Positions 12,221 through 24,227 of a stretch of DNA of 64,000 bases are shown in pieces. This stretch comes from Macrostomum hystrix (Eukaryota; Platyhelminthes; Macrostomidae): NCBI GenBank assembly GCA_950097015.1, contig CATNEN010000007.1, forward strand, positions 3,534,001 through 3,598,000, read 5' to 3'. Numbering within the stretch: the stretch's first letter is position 1; the number at the start of each line of letters is the position of its first letter. A program made the position numbers and the translations under genes. The notes beneath the pieces are model-generated. The model saw only the letters and a program-made list of their open reading frames with translations. It was not told the DNA's origin and ran no database searches.

Positions 12221-12529
12221 CAAGAGAGCAAGGAAAGTTTTGGGATAAAAAGTGAACGGAAGGGATTATTTGGAATGCATTAAGCGAATAAGTGGGTGAA
12301 CAAAAATAATTTTTTGAGGCAGGGACAGAAACGGTGGCTTGAAACGGTGACAGAGGGCTCGATAAATAGCAATAATAATCTCAGTCCACAATCCGGGTTT
12401 TCATGGCAGAACGAAAGGCCAGAAACGTAAATAATAACTCAAGAGTTGTCTGTATTGCTTTTATAGCTAGATAAAGCCGTTTTAATTTCACAGAAAATCT
12501 TTACGACACAAAAAGGCCATGTACTGATA
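12221..12529. other. Spacer between arrays
   Basis: AT-rich unique sequence; nothing recognised. Confidence 0.45.
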
Positions 12530-13004
12530 CAAAACAGGTGCTTCATTCACCTTTGGTCTGAAACAGGTGCTTCATTCACCTGTGATCTAAAACAGGTGCT
12601 TCATTCACCTGTGATCTAAAACAGGTGCTTCATTCACCTGTGATCTGAAACAGGTGCTTCATTCACCTGTGATCTGAAACAGGTGCTTCATTCACCTGTG
12701 ATCTGAAACAGGTGCTTCATTCACCTGTGATCTGAAACAGGTGCTTCATTCACCTGTGATCTAAAACAGGTGCTTCATTCATCTGTGATCAGAAACAGGT
12801 GCTTCATTCACCTGTGATCTGAAACAGGTGCTTCATTCACCTGTGATCTAAAACAGGTGCTTCATTCACCGGTGATCTAAAACAGGTGCTTCATTCACCT
12901 GTGATCTGAAACAGGTGCTTCATTCACCTGTGATCTAAAACAGGTGCTTCATTCACCTGTGATCTGAAACAGGTGCTTCATTCACCTGTGATCTGAAACA
13001 GGTG
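12530..13004. repeat. 29-bp minisatellite with inverted E-boxes, ~16 copies
   Basis: Unit AAACAGGTGCTTCATTCACC plus TGTGATCT(G/A). Each unit contains CAGGTG and its complement CACCTG around CTTCATT, so each could form a small hairpin and carries two E-box (CANNTG) sites. It runs without a gap into the next array. Confidence 0.95.
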
Positions 13005-13425
13005 GATTCTATTACCGGTAGTCTCAAACAGGTGGATTCTATTACCGGTAGTCTCAAACAGGTGGATTCTATTACCGGTAGTCTCAAACAGGTGGACTCT
13101 ATTACCGGTAGTCTCAAACAGGTGGACTCTATTACCGGTAGTCTCAAACAGGTGGATTCTGTTACCGGTAGTCTCAAACAGGTGGATTCTATTACCGGTA
13201 GTCTCAAACAGGTGGGTTATATTACCGGTAGTCTCAAACAGGTGGGTTATATTACCGGTAGTCTCAAACAGGTGGACTCTATTACCGGTAGTCTCAAACA
13301 GGTGGATTCTATTACCGGTAGTCTCAAACAGGTGGGTTATATTACCGGTAGTCTCAAACAGGTGGGTTATATTACCGGTAGTCTCAAACAGGTGGATTCT
13401 ATTACCGGTAGTCTCAAACAGGTGG
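12996..13425. repeat. 30-bp minisatellite, 14 copies
   Basis: Unit AAACAGGTGGATTCTATTAC plus CGGTAGTCTC; variants GACTCT and GGTTAT replace GATTCT. It shares AAACAGGTG (12996-13004) with the last unit of the preceding 29-bp array. The 30-bp period keeps plus and minus frames open. Confidence 0.95.
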
Positions 13426-14032
13426 ACCAAATCATTTCCCCGAGCTGGTGGATGCATTCGATAATTTTCTACTCAACAGCAAATGAGCAAGGTCATACAA
13501 GTTGAGCAGGGTACTGGGCTCAAAGTGGCCCTTAGAAATGTGCAACTGGCAGCTAAAATTGCGAACTCCTGTGCGCCAACCCCCGCAGCGCACAGGTCTG
13601 ATTTTGCAGATCGTAAACCATGCCGACTAGAGAGCAGCAGAAAACACTTTTCATTTTTTTATTCTTTCTCTCGCACCGGGCGAGCCGAGCTGCGCCCCCC
13701 GAGGGGGGCGGAGTGAGCGGGGGGAGCGTCGGGTAGGGGAAAGCGAAGGCCGCCACCTGCTCCCAATCGAGCCGCAGTTGTCCCCTGCTGTCCCCGCAAT
13801 CGGCCAGGCTGCCAAAACGGCCGGGCAGGACCGAGTCCAGGGTTGCGGGGTAAGGGGAGGGCAGGTTGAAGGCGTTGGCGCGGACCCGAATTTCGGACAG
13901 GGCCTCTTGTGCGACGCGAAACACGCGCGCCTAGGCGCTGGGCCGGCAGTGGGGAGAAAGCCATGCAGGCGGACCGCTGCAGCCAAACTGCAGCTTTGCA
14001 CTGCTGGCCATTACAGACACGAGCATATGCAC
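13426..14032. other. Intergenic unique sequence
   Basis: GC-rich from about 13670 to 14000. Frames are open on both strands but show no recognisable domain. Confidence 0.5.
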
Positions 14033-14590
14033 ACAATGCAAACAGGATTGCAGACATCCAATACAGACGGGATTACAGACATCCAATACAGACGGGATTA
14101 CAGACATCCTATACAGACGGGATTACAGACATCCTATACAGACGGGATTACAGACATCCAATACAGACGGGATTACAGACATCCAATACAGACGGGATTA
14201 CAGACATCCAATACAGACGGGATTACAGACATCCAATACAGACGGGATTGCAGACATCCAATACAGACGGGATTGCATACATCCAATACAGACGGGATTG
14301 CAGACATCCAATACAGACGGGATTGCAGACATCCAATACAGACGGGATTACAGACATCCAATACAGACGGGATTACAGACATCCAATACAGACGGTATTA
14401 CAGACATCCAAAACAGACGGGATTGCAGACATCCAATACAGACGGGATTACAGACATTCAATACAGACGGGATTACAGACATCCAATACAGACGGGATTA
14501 CAGACATCCAATACAGACGGGATTACAGACATCCAATACAGACGGGATTACAGACATCAAATACAGACGGGATTGCAGACATCCAATACA
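14033..14590. repeat. 25-bp minisatellite, ~22 copies
   Basis: Unit ACAGACATCCAATACAGACG plus GGATT, with GATTGC/GATTAC variants. It passes directly into the CA-rich ACAGAC array that follows. Confidence 0.95.
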
Positions 14591-15705
14591 GACACAGACT
14601 AGGACAGACAGACACACAGAACAGACAGACACACAGAACAGACAGACACACAGGACAGACAGACACACAGGACAGACACAGACACACATGACAGACAGAC
14701 ACACAGGACAGAAAGACACACAGGACAGACAGACACACAGGACAGAAAGACACACAGGACAGACAGACACACAGGACAGACACACAGGACAGAAAGACAC
14801 ACAGGACAGACACACAGGACAGAAAGACACACAGGACAGACACACAGGACAGACACACAGGACAGAAACACAGGACAGAAACACAGGACAGACACACAGG
14901 ACAGACACAGACACACAGGACAGACAGACACACAGGGCAGACAGACACACAGGACAGATACAGACACACAGGACAGACAGACACACAGGACAGACACAGA
15001 CACACAGGACAGAAAGACACACAGGACAGAAAGACACACAGGACAGAAAGACAGACATGACAGACACACAGGACAGACACACAGGACAGAAACACAGGAC
15101 AGACACACAGGACAGACACACAGGACAGAAACACAGGACAGACACACAGGACAGACAGACACACAGGACAGACAGACACACAGGACAGACACAGACACAC
15201 AGGACAGACAGACACACAGGACAGACACAGACACACAGGACAGAAAGACACACAGGACAGACACAGGACAGACACACAGGACAGACAGACACACAGGACA
15301 GACACAGACACACAGGACAGAAAGACACACAGGACAGACACAGGACAGACACACAGGACAGACACACAGGACAGACACAGACATACAGGACAGAAAGACA
15401 CACAGGACAGAAAGACACACAGGACAGACACACAGGACAGACACACAGGACAGACACACAGGACAGACACACAGGACAGACACACAGGACAGACACACAG
15501 GACAGACACACAGGACAGACACAGGACAGACACACAGGACAGACACACAGGACAGACACAGGACAGACACACAGGACAGACACACAGGACAGACACACAG
15601 GACAGACACACAGGACAGACACAGGACAGACACACAGAACAGACACACAGGACAGACACACAGGACAGACACAGGACAGACACACAGGACAGACACAGAC
15701 AAGGA
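14591..15705. repeat. Complex ACACAGGACAGAC array (10-22 bp variants)
   Basis: Made from ACACACAGGACAG modules with GACAGACAC, GAAAGACAC and ACAGACACAC insertions, giving irregular periods of about 10, 14, 18 and 22 bp. The long minus-strand Cys/Val/Ser frames are by-products of the repeat. Confidence 0.95.
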
Positions 15706-16064
15706 CTGAGAGACAGACCGGCAAGAAATAAGAAGCCCAGAAAGGAAAGCGCAGTTTAGAATTATGCAGGTACAGCTGCCTGAGTCGGGCAAGCATTTGA
15801 TAAACGCCAGCGCACAGCAGGACGCAAGAAGCGCAGGCGGTGTTTATTTACACAGGACTTCAAGTCGGCTGTATAGCAGATTTCACAGGTCATGTTTCTG
15901 ATCCACACCGAATCAGACTGCTTAGGCAGACAAACTCTTACAACAGTAATGCGCGCAGAGCGTTAATAAATTAACTAATTTATCATTCCTAGACTAAAAT
16001 AATATTTTTTTCAAATTTCAGAGTTCAGTTAATTCAAGCAGATTAAGATTTTCTGCAAAAGCAT
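15706..16064 (-). other. 3'UTR of CLASRP and spacer to the arrays
   Basis: Downstream of the CLASRP stop codon on the minus strand. An AATAAA reads on the minus strand at 15848-15843, about 220 nt after the stop, and is the best poly(A) signal candidate. BCL11 and CLASRP are convergent. Confidence 0.5.
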
Positions 16065-16771
16065 TCAATAGTCAACCAGCTTTGGCACCTTCGAGCTCGG
16101 CGAGCGCCGCCGCTCGGCGCCTGCGTTGCTTTGATTCTGCGAGCTACTTCGGCTGCGACTGCGACGCCGATCCCGGTCCCTGTCCCGATCCCGGTCACGA
16201 TTGCGATCCCGGTCCTGGTCCCGGTCCTGGTCACGATTGCGATCCCGATCCTGGTCCCAATCCCGGTCACGATTGCGATCCCGATCCTGATCCCGGTCCC
16301 GGTCACGATTGCGATCCCGGTCTCGGTCCCGATCCCGATCCCGATCCCGGTCACGATTGCGATTGCGATCCCGGTCCTGGTCCCGGTCTGGGTCCCGATC
16401 CCGATCTCGGTCACGATTGCGATCCCGGTCCCGACCCTTGTCCCGAACTTGAACTCGTTCTGTACTGCGGCTGCGGCTCCGATGAGAACGCTGCTGCTGC
16501 TGCTGCTGCTGCCGGTTCTTCGAGGCCGGAGAATCAGACGACGAGTCAGTCGAGTGGGAAGAAGGCGCCGAAGAATCCGAGCTGTGGTCTCTCTTCTTTT
16601 TTGAATCGCGCAGTTTCTGCAGCTGCTTCTGCTCCTCCTGCTCCTTCTGCTGCTGCTGCAGTCGGCGCCGGCGAAATTCTTCGGTCTGTCGGCGAATCTC
16701 CCGGTCTCGTTGGGTCTGCTCCTCGCGCGCCCGACGCTGCTTGGCGTGCTCGGCCTGCTTGTCGGCGCGAT
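16065..16771 (-). CDS. CLASRP: CLASRP exon 13 (last) with Arg-Asp repeat
   Basis: Begins RADKQAEHAKQRRAREEQ, matching FKADKKAAQEK of the family, then a Gln/Glu/Arg coiled-coil-like region, a Ser-rich stretch, about 45 Arg-Asp type dipeptides (roughly 16435-16150), a short RS tail and the end KVPKLVDY with TGA at 16067-16065. Confidence 0.88.
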
Positions 16772-19700
16772 CTGACAGATAGAAGGAAAGCCGGGTTCAT
16801 TCTTGGAAGCCTAAAACGATTCTAAGAAATCTGAAGCGATTCTTAGAAACCTAAAGTATTCCAAGACACCTTAAGTCTTTCCTATAAAGCTATGGTCTTT
16901 CTAAGAAACTAAAAACTATTTTAAGAAGACTCAAGCGATTATTAGAATTTCGAAGTCATTGTGAGGAAACTATTTCAAGAAATCTGAAGCGATTCTAAGA
17001 AACCTAAAGTATTTATAAAACACCTAATTTATTTTGAAGAAACTTAAAGTCTTTCTAAAAAACTGTTTTAAGAAAACTTAAGCGATTAAATGAAGCTAAA
17101 TTATAGCGATTAATCGATCCAATAGACAGGGTATTTTTTTGGATCAAAATCGATTCTAAGAAACAAAACGTTTAAAAAACATCGCAGAAATCCTAGGCTA
17201 CCTGATGTCACTCCAAGAAATGTGCGATCGTTTTATTCTAAGAAATTTAATCGCAGCCTTTTATTCGACTTGTCAATATGCGAAGGTGTAAGTTTACAAA
17301 AATGGGGAGACATTGTGCTCGACAAAAAATCTGGCAATTTCGACACGAAAGCTGATCAGCACGCTATAGAAGGCCAGAGAGAAGGCCTAAAGCGACCCCT
17401 GGATAAAAAATGCGAGAATTGCCTATTCGAGGATGAGAGTTCGTGGAACTGCAGTCGGGAGCGGAGGTCATGCAAGGAGATGATAGAGAGGGCTGACAGC
17501 AACAGTTACGGGACACAACCAAGTGGCCGGACTAAGGATGAGGGCAAGGCGGGGAGGAGGCCCTTGGGAGCCGAATTCAACGGCCGAGCTTTTAATATAA
17601 TATCGGAAAGCCGAGCAGACTGGCTCGCATTCCAGCTCTGGGATGGCGGGGAGGGCGGAGGGAGAAATCTGGGCGGATTAGGGATCTTCGAACAGGATCG
17701 CAGTTGAAAACAGAGACTAACACTATAGGCGGTGTCGGACCGCGGGAGATAAATAGAAGGGGTAGCACAATCTCAGCTCCTACCTTGTGCTCAGGCCCCG
17801 CTAATCCCCGTCCCCAGTGTAGGCGAGTCCTTTATCCCTCGATATAGACTAGAAACAAAGCCATTAAAGCCTCATTAATGTGCTGTTTAACCCGCGATAA
17901 AATCTACATCGGACTCACAGGTCTTTGAGATCGCCACGCTGAGGCGCTGCTGAAGCAGCTGCTGCGGAGTCAGAGACTTGGCGGCCGCTGACGGCTTGGT
18001 GGCCGCCGCACTCAACGGCTGGAAAAAAGAGCAAATTAGAAATGAGTTTCTTCCGGGTGTCTGTAAATCTGTTCAATGTGTCTCGCGCCTATTCAGGGTG
18101 TCCTTTATCGGTGTCTGGGTGTGACTGCTGAGGTTTCTGGGTGTGACTGCTGAGGTGTCTGGGTGTGATTGCTGAGGTGTCTGGGTGTGATTGCTGAGGT
18201 GTCTGGGTGTGACTGCTGAGGTGTCTGGGTGTGACTGCTGAGGTGTCTGGGTGTGACTGCTGAGGTGTCTGGGTGTGATTGCTGAGGTGTCTGGGTGTGA
18301 CTGCTGAGGTTTCTGGGTGTGACTGCTGAGGTTTCTGGGTGTGACTGCTGAGGTTTCTGGGTGTGACTGCTGAGGTTTCTGGGTGTGACTGCTGAGGTTT
18401 CTGGGTGTGACTGCTGAGGTGTCTGGGTGTGATTGCTGAGGTTTCTGGGTGTGACTGCTGAGGTTTCTGGGTGTGACTGCTGAGGTTTCTGGGTGTGACT
18501 GCTGAGGTGTCTGGGTGTGATTGCTGAGGTGTCTGGGTGTGATTGCTGAGGTTTCTGGGTGTGACTGCTGAGGTGTCTGGGTGTGATTGCTGAGGTTTCT
18601 GGGTGTGACTGCTGAGGTTTCTGGGTGTGACTGCTGAGGTTTCTGGGTGTGACTGCTGAGGTTTCTGGGTGTGATTGCTGAGGTGTCTGGGTGTGACTGC
18701 TGAGGTGTCTGGGTGTGACTGCTGAGGTGTCTGGGTGTGACTGCTGAGGTGTCTGGGTGTGACTGCTGAGGTGTCTGGGTGTGACTGCTGAGGTGTCTGG
18801 GTGTGATTGCTGAGGTGTCTGGGTGTGACTGCTGAGGTGTCTGGGTGTGATTGCTGAGGTGTCTGGGTGTGATTGCTGAGGTGTCTGGGTGTGACTGCTG
18901 AGGTGTCTGGGTGTGACTGCTGAGGTGTCTGGGTGTGATTGCTGAGGTGTCTGGGTGTGACTGCTGAGGTGTCTGGGTGTGACTGCTGAGGTGTCTGGGT
19001 GTGATTGCTGAGGTGTCTGGGTGTGACTGCTGAGGTGTCTGGGTGTGACTGCTGAGGTGTCTGGGTGTGATTGCTGAGGTTTCTGGGTGTGACTGCTGAG
19101 GTGTCTGGGTGTGACTGCTGAGGTGTCTGGGTGTGATTGCTGAGGTTTCTGGGTGTGATTGCTGAGGTGTCTGGGTATAATTGCTGAGGTGTCTGGGTGT
19201 GACTGCTGAGGTGTCTGGGTGTGATTGCTGAGGTTTCTGGGTGTGACTGCTGAGGTGTCTGGGTGTGACTGCTGAGGTGTCTGGGTGTGATTGCTGAGGT
19301 GTCTGGGTGTGATTGCTGAGGTGTCTGGGTGTGACTGCTGAGGTGTCTGGGTGTGATTGCTGAGGTGTCTGGGTGTGACTGCTGAGGTGTCTGGGTGTGA
19401 CTGCTGAGGTTTCTGGGTGTGACTGCTGAGGTGTCAGGGTGTGATTGCTGAGGTGTCTGGGTGTGACTGCTGAGGTGTCTGGGTGTGACTGCTGAGGTGT
19501 CTGGGTGTGACTGCTGAGGTGTCTGGGTGTGACTGCTGAGGTTTCTGGGTGTGACTGCTGAGGTGTCAGGGTGTGATTGCTGAGGTGTCTGGGTGTGACT
19601 GCTGAGGTGTCTGGGTGTGACTGCTGAGGTGTCTGGGTGTGACTGCTGAGGTGTCTGGGTGTGACTGCTGAGGTGTCTGGGTGTGACTGCTGAGGTGTCT

Positions 19701-22700
19701 GGGTGTGACTGCTGAGGTGTCTGGGTGTGATTGCTGAGGTGTCTGGGTATAATTGCTGAGGTGTCTGGGTGTGACTGCTGAGGTGTCTGGGTGTGATTGC
19801 TGAGGTTTCTGGGTGTGACTGCTGAGGTGTCTGGGTGTGACTGCTGAGGTGTCTGGGTGTGACTGCTGAGGTGTCTGGGTGTGACTGCTGAGGTGTCTGG
19901 GTGTGATTGCTGAGGTGTCTGGGTATAATTGCTGAGGTGTCTGGGTGTGACTGCTGAGGTGTCTGGGTGTGATTGCTGAGGTTTCTGGGTGTGACTGCTG
20001 AGGTGTCTGGGTGTGACTGCTGAGGTGTCTGGGTGTGATTGCTGAGGTTTCTGGGTGTGATTGCTGAGGTGTCTGGGTATAATTGCTGAGGTGTCTGGGT
20101 GTGACTGCTGAGGTGTCTGGGTGTGATTGCTGAGGTTTCTGGGTGTGACTGCTGAGGTGTCTGGGTGTGACTGCTGAGGTGTCTGGGTGTGATTGCTGAG
20201 GTGTCTGGGTGTGATTGCTGAGGTGTCTGGGTGTGACTGCTGAGGTGTCTGGGTGTGATTGCTGAGGTGTCTGGGTGTGACTGCTGAGGTGTCTGGGTGT
20301 GACTGCTGAGGTGTCTGGGTGTGATTGCTGAGGTTTCTGGGTGTGATTGCTGAGGTGTCTGGGTATAATTGCTGAGGTGTCTGGGTGTGACTGCTGAGGT
20401 GTCTGGGTGTGATTGCTGAGGTTTCTGGGTGTGACTGCTGAGGTGTCTGGGTGTGACTGCTGAGGTGTCTGGGTGTGATTGCTGAGGTGTCTGGGTGTGA
20501 TTGCTGAGGTGTCTGGGTGTGACTGCTGAGGTGTCTGGGTGTGACTGCTGAGGTGTCTGGGTGTGATTGCTGAGGTGTCTGGGTGTGATTGCTGAGGTGT
20601 CTGGGTGTGACTGCTGAGGTGTCTGGGTATGATTGCTGAGGTGTCTCCCGTTTTTCCTGTACGGATGTTTCCCGTGGTGCTTGAACTGGTCAGAAAATTG
20701 GGTCTGACCCAGTCCGATTAGGCACGCACAAAAATATATAGGAAAAATAAGTATAGACCAGAATTCGGACGCCGAATAACTTGATAGCGTAAATTATGTG
20801 TAATGCTGTGCAATATAAATTAATGACAAAAATAACTAGAATGTGCTTACCTTTAAACCGATACCGCCGCTTCGTTCTAGTGGATTGGATCTGTAATGCA
20901 ACAATAGTAAATGTGCAGACAGCTAATTGACAGTAAACATAACTTTGAGTTTAATAAGTATTAACTGCCTGCAAAGTGGCTGATATCAGAACAAAAAAAT
21001 TCTGTAGTGCTTTGATAAACTTTCACTGACCTTCTTAGTAAACAGTATATAATAATACTTTAGAAGTCAAGAAGCATATCACGACCTCGTGATCAACTAT
21101 CTATCCATCCTACCAGCAGATTCTGACCCCATGACCAGCTATCCTATCAGCAGATTATGACCCCATGACCAGCTATCCTACCAGCAGATTATGACCCCAT
21201 GACTAGCTATCCTACCAGCAGATTATGACCCCATGACCAGCTATCCTACCAGCAGATTATGACCCCATGACCAGCTACCCTACCAGCAGATTATGACCCC
21301 ATGACCAGCTACCCTACCAGCAGATTATGACCCCATGACCAGCTATCCTATCAGCAGATTATGACCCCATGAATAACTATCCTACCAGCAGATTATGACC
21401 CCATGACCAGCTATCCTACCAGCAGATTATGACCCCATGACTAACTATCCTACCAGCAGATTATGACCCCATGACCAGCTATCCTACCAGCAGATTATGA
21501 CCCCATGACTAACTATCCTACCAGCAGATTATGACCCCATGACCAGCTATCCTACCAGCAGATTATGACCCCATGACTAACTATCCTACCAGCAGATTAT
21601 GACCCCATGACCAGCTATCCTACCAGCAGATTATGACCCCATGACTAACTATCCTACCAGCAGATTATGACCCCATGACTAACTATCCTACCAGCAGATT
21701 ATGACCCCATGACTAACTATCCTACCAGCAGATTATGACCCCATGACCAGCTATCCTACCAGCAGATTATGACCCCATGACTAACTATCCTACCAGCAGA
21801 TTATGACCCCATGACCAGCTATCCTACCAGCAGATTATGACCCCATGACTAACTATCCTACCAGCAGATTATGACCCCATGACCAGCTATCCTACCAGCA
21901 GATTATGACCCCATGACTAACTATCCTACCAGCAGATTATGACCCCATGACCAGCTATCCTACCAGCAGATTATGACCCCATGACTAACTATCCTACCAG
22001 CAGATTATGACCCCATGACCAGCTATCCTACCAGCAGATTATGACCCCATGACTAACTATCCTACCAGCAGATTATGACCCCATGACTAACTATCCTACC
22101 AGCAGATTATGACCCCATGACCAACTATCCTACCAGCAGATTATGACCCCATGACCAGCTATCCTACCAGCAGATTATGACCCCATGACCAGCTATCCTA
22201 CCAGCAGATTATGACCCCATGACCAGCTATCCTACCAGCAGATTCTGACCCCATAACTAACTATCCTACCAGCAGATTATGACACCATGACTAGCCCAGT
22301 TTCGCAAGTCACATTGCTCTGTTATTATCAGGCGGCACAAAAGCCGAATGTGTGAGTGCAAGAGAAGGAAAAGAACAGACTTCAGAAATGTCACAATTTC
22401 TGGCCCACATGGCAGGGTGGTGTTGTAATCAGAGAATATCGGGTGCCTCGAATGTGATATCAGATTCCAAGTGGACAGAAATTGGAGCGATTTAGCGGCG
22501 CTGACGTCCGCTAATAAATCACAGGCGCTGTCGGCACTACGGGAATTCGCCACAGGGGGTTATACGCTCGTAACAAAAATTTCGATAGTTTTAACAAAAA
22601 AGTAGTCACTCATTCTCACACAGTTGACGGAGTGTCCATCAAAGGCTAGCACGACACTGCGCGCTAGTGCGGAAACTGCCAGACCCACGGGATCTTTGAG

Positions 22701-24194
22701 ATTCGGGTTCGGGGAGGTCGTGGGAGCGAGAACCACAGGTGGGGGATGATTTTGATCTGCAGCTGCCATATGTAGGCTAGAGAATGGGCTTGAATGTGAG
22801 ATCACAGTGCTAGCTTTAAAGATATAATGCCAATAAAGACAAATATGTAATGATCTACAGATTGCTGGAGGCAATAATTTTTTCTAGAAATAGTAGGAAC
22901 TGATGTCACTTTGGCTATGGAAATATGGGCGATTTTGATTTTTTACAGTGGGATCAAAAGCCGTCTGGATAATTTTGGTAATGGGATCATGAGCCTTTCG
23001 GGATAATTTTAGCAATGGGATCATGAGTCTTTTGGGATAATTTTGGTAATGGTATCATGAGCTATTGGGATAATTCTGGCAACGGGATCATGAGCCGTTT
23101 GGGATAATTTTGGTAATGGGATTATTGGGATCATTTTGGTAATGGGATTATTGGGATCATTTTGGTAATGGGATTATTGGGATCATTTTAGTAATGGGAT
23201 TATTGGGATCATTTTGGTAATGGGATTTATTGGGATCATTTTGGAAATGGGATTTATTGGGATCATTTTGGAAATGGGACATAAGCCAGTTGGATAATTT
23301 GAAGATGTCTTCAGAAACATTGAAGATGCGAGAAGTGGGATTAAAGTTTACAAAAAACTCGTTGTTTTGTGTTGGAAATCATGGGATCAAAAGTTCAGTA
23401 CTAATAATGGACAATATGTCTGGGATAAAACTGGCTGAAAAGTGGTCCCCCCAAGCCAGGTGGAGTTTCGTGTGGGACGGGAGGAGGAGGATGACAAGGA
23501 GGGCATAAGCGAACTGACAATGGAACAAACTTAGCCGACTTAAATTGCGAGAAGAAAAAAAGTAGGATGGAGCAGCTCAATAGCCGAGATGGGATCGGGG
23601 AGGGTGAGATGGGGAGCTAGCAGGAAAGAGGATTGCAGAAAGATCTCGCATCCCGGCCATCTGTTTGATATATCTATATATAGAGAGAGAGCGCCTAACT
23701 TGGACCGAAATAAGAAGCCACGGGATTATAAAAAAACTGGGGACAGGTAAGAGAAGAAGTAACTCGCCCACCCAGTTCTATTTGGGAAGAGATCAGGGGG
23801 AGGCAAAAAAAGAGAATGGGAGAAAAGGAGCGAGAGAGAGAGAGAGCCGGACAACTGTTAACTGGGCAAACAACAGGACTAAAAGAAGGGGAGAAGAAAG
23901 GAAGACGGGGCAGCGGAGACCAAAAGGGAGAATTCTGGGGAGAAGAATAAGGGTGAGTGGGGGGACGCCAAGGTGAAGGAGGGCAAAGGAGCCGAGCGCG
24001 GCAGGGACGGACCGGGGCGCGCGTGACCAGAGCAAACAGAAAAAGTGGGAGGGCTGGTAGCGCGGCTTCTGTGGCCCCTCCTAAGACGCAGCAGCTATCA
24101 AACACACCTGGGAGTGTGGCTGCGGGGAGGGGAGGGACAGCAGAGTAAGCGGCCTTCAGTTTGAGCTTCTAGCCTGTTGCTTCTTTAATGGCGG

Positions 24195-24227
<33 letters not shown>

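Noticed and set aside
14298-15796. Frames of 386-477 codons (Thr/Asp/Arg or Cys/Val/Ser repeats)
   Set aside because: Produced by the ACACAGGACAGAC array in all registers; no independent evidence.
16082-16825. Plus-strand Pro/Asp/Gly-rich frame of 247 codons
   Set aside because: Antisense shadow of CLASRP exon 13; the minus strand has family similarity and proper splice sites.
17222-17707. 161-codon plus-strand frame
   Set aside because: Lies in CLASRP intron 12, no recognisable domain, ordinary length for random open sequence.
10793-22290. CRISPR-like arrays of 22-34 bp repeats
   Set aside because: Units are head-to-tail without unique spacers, and the DNA is animal nuclear DNA with introns.
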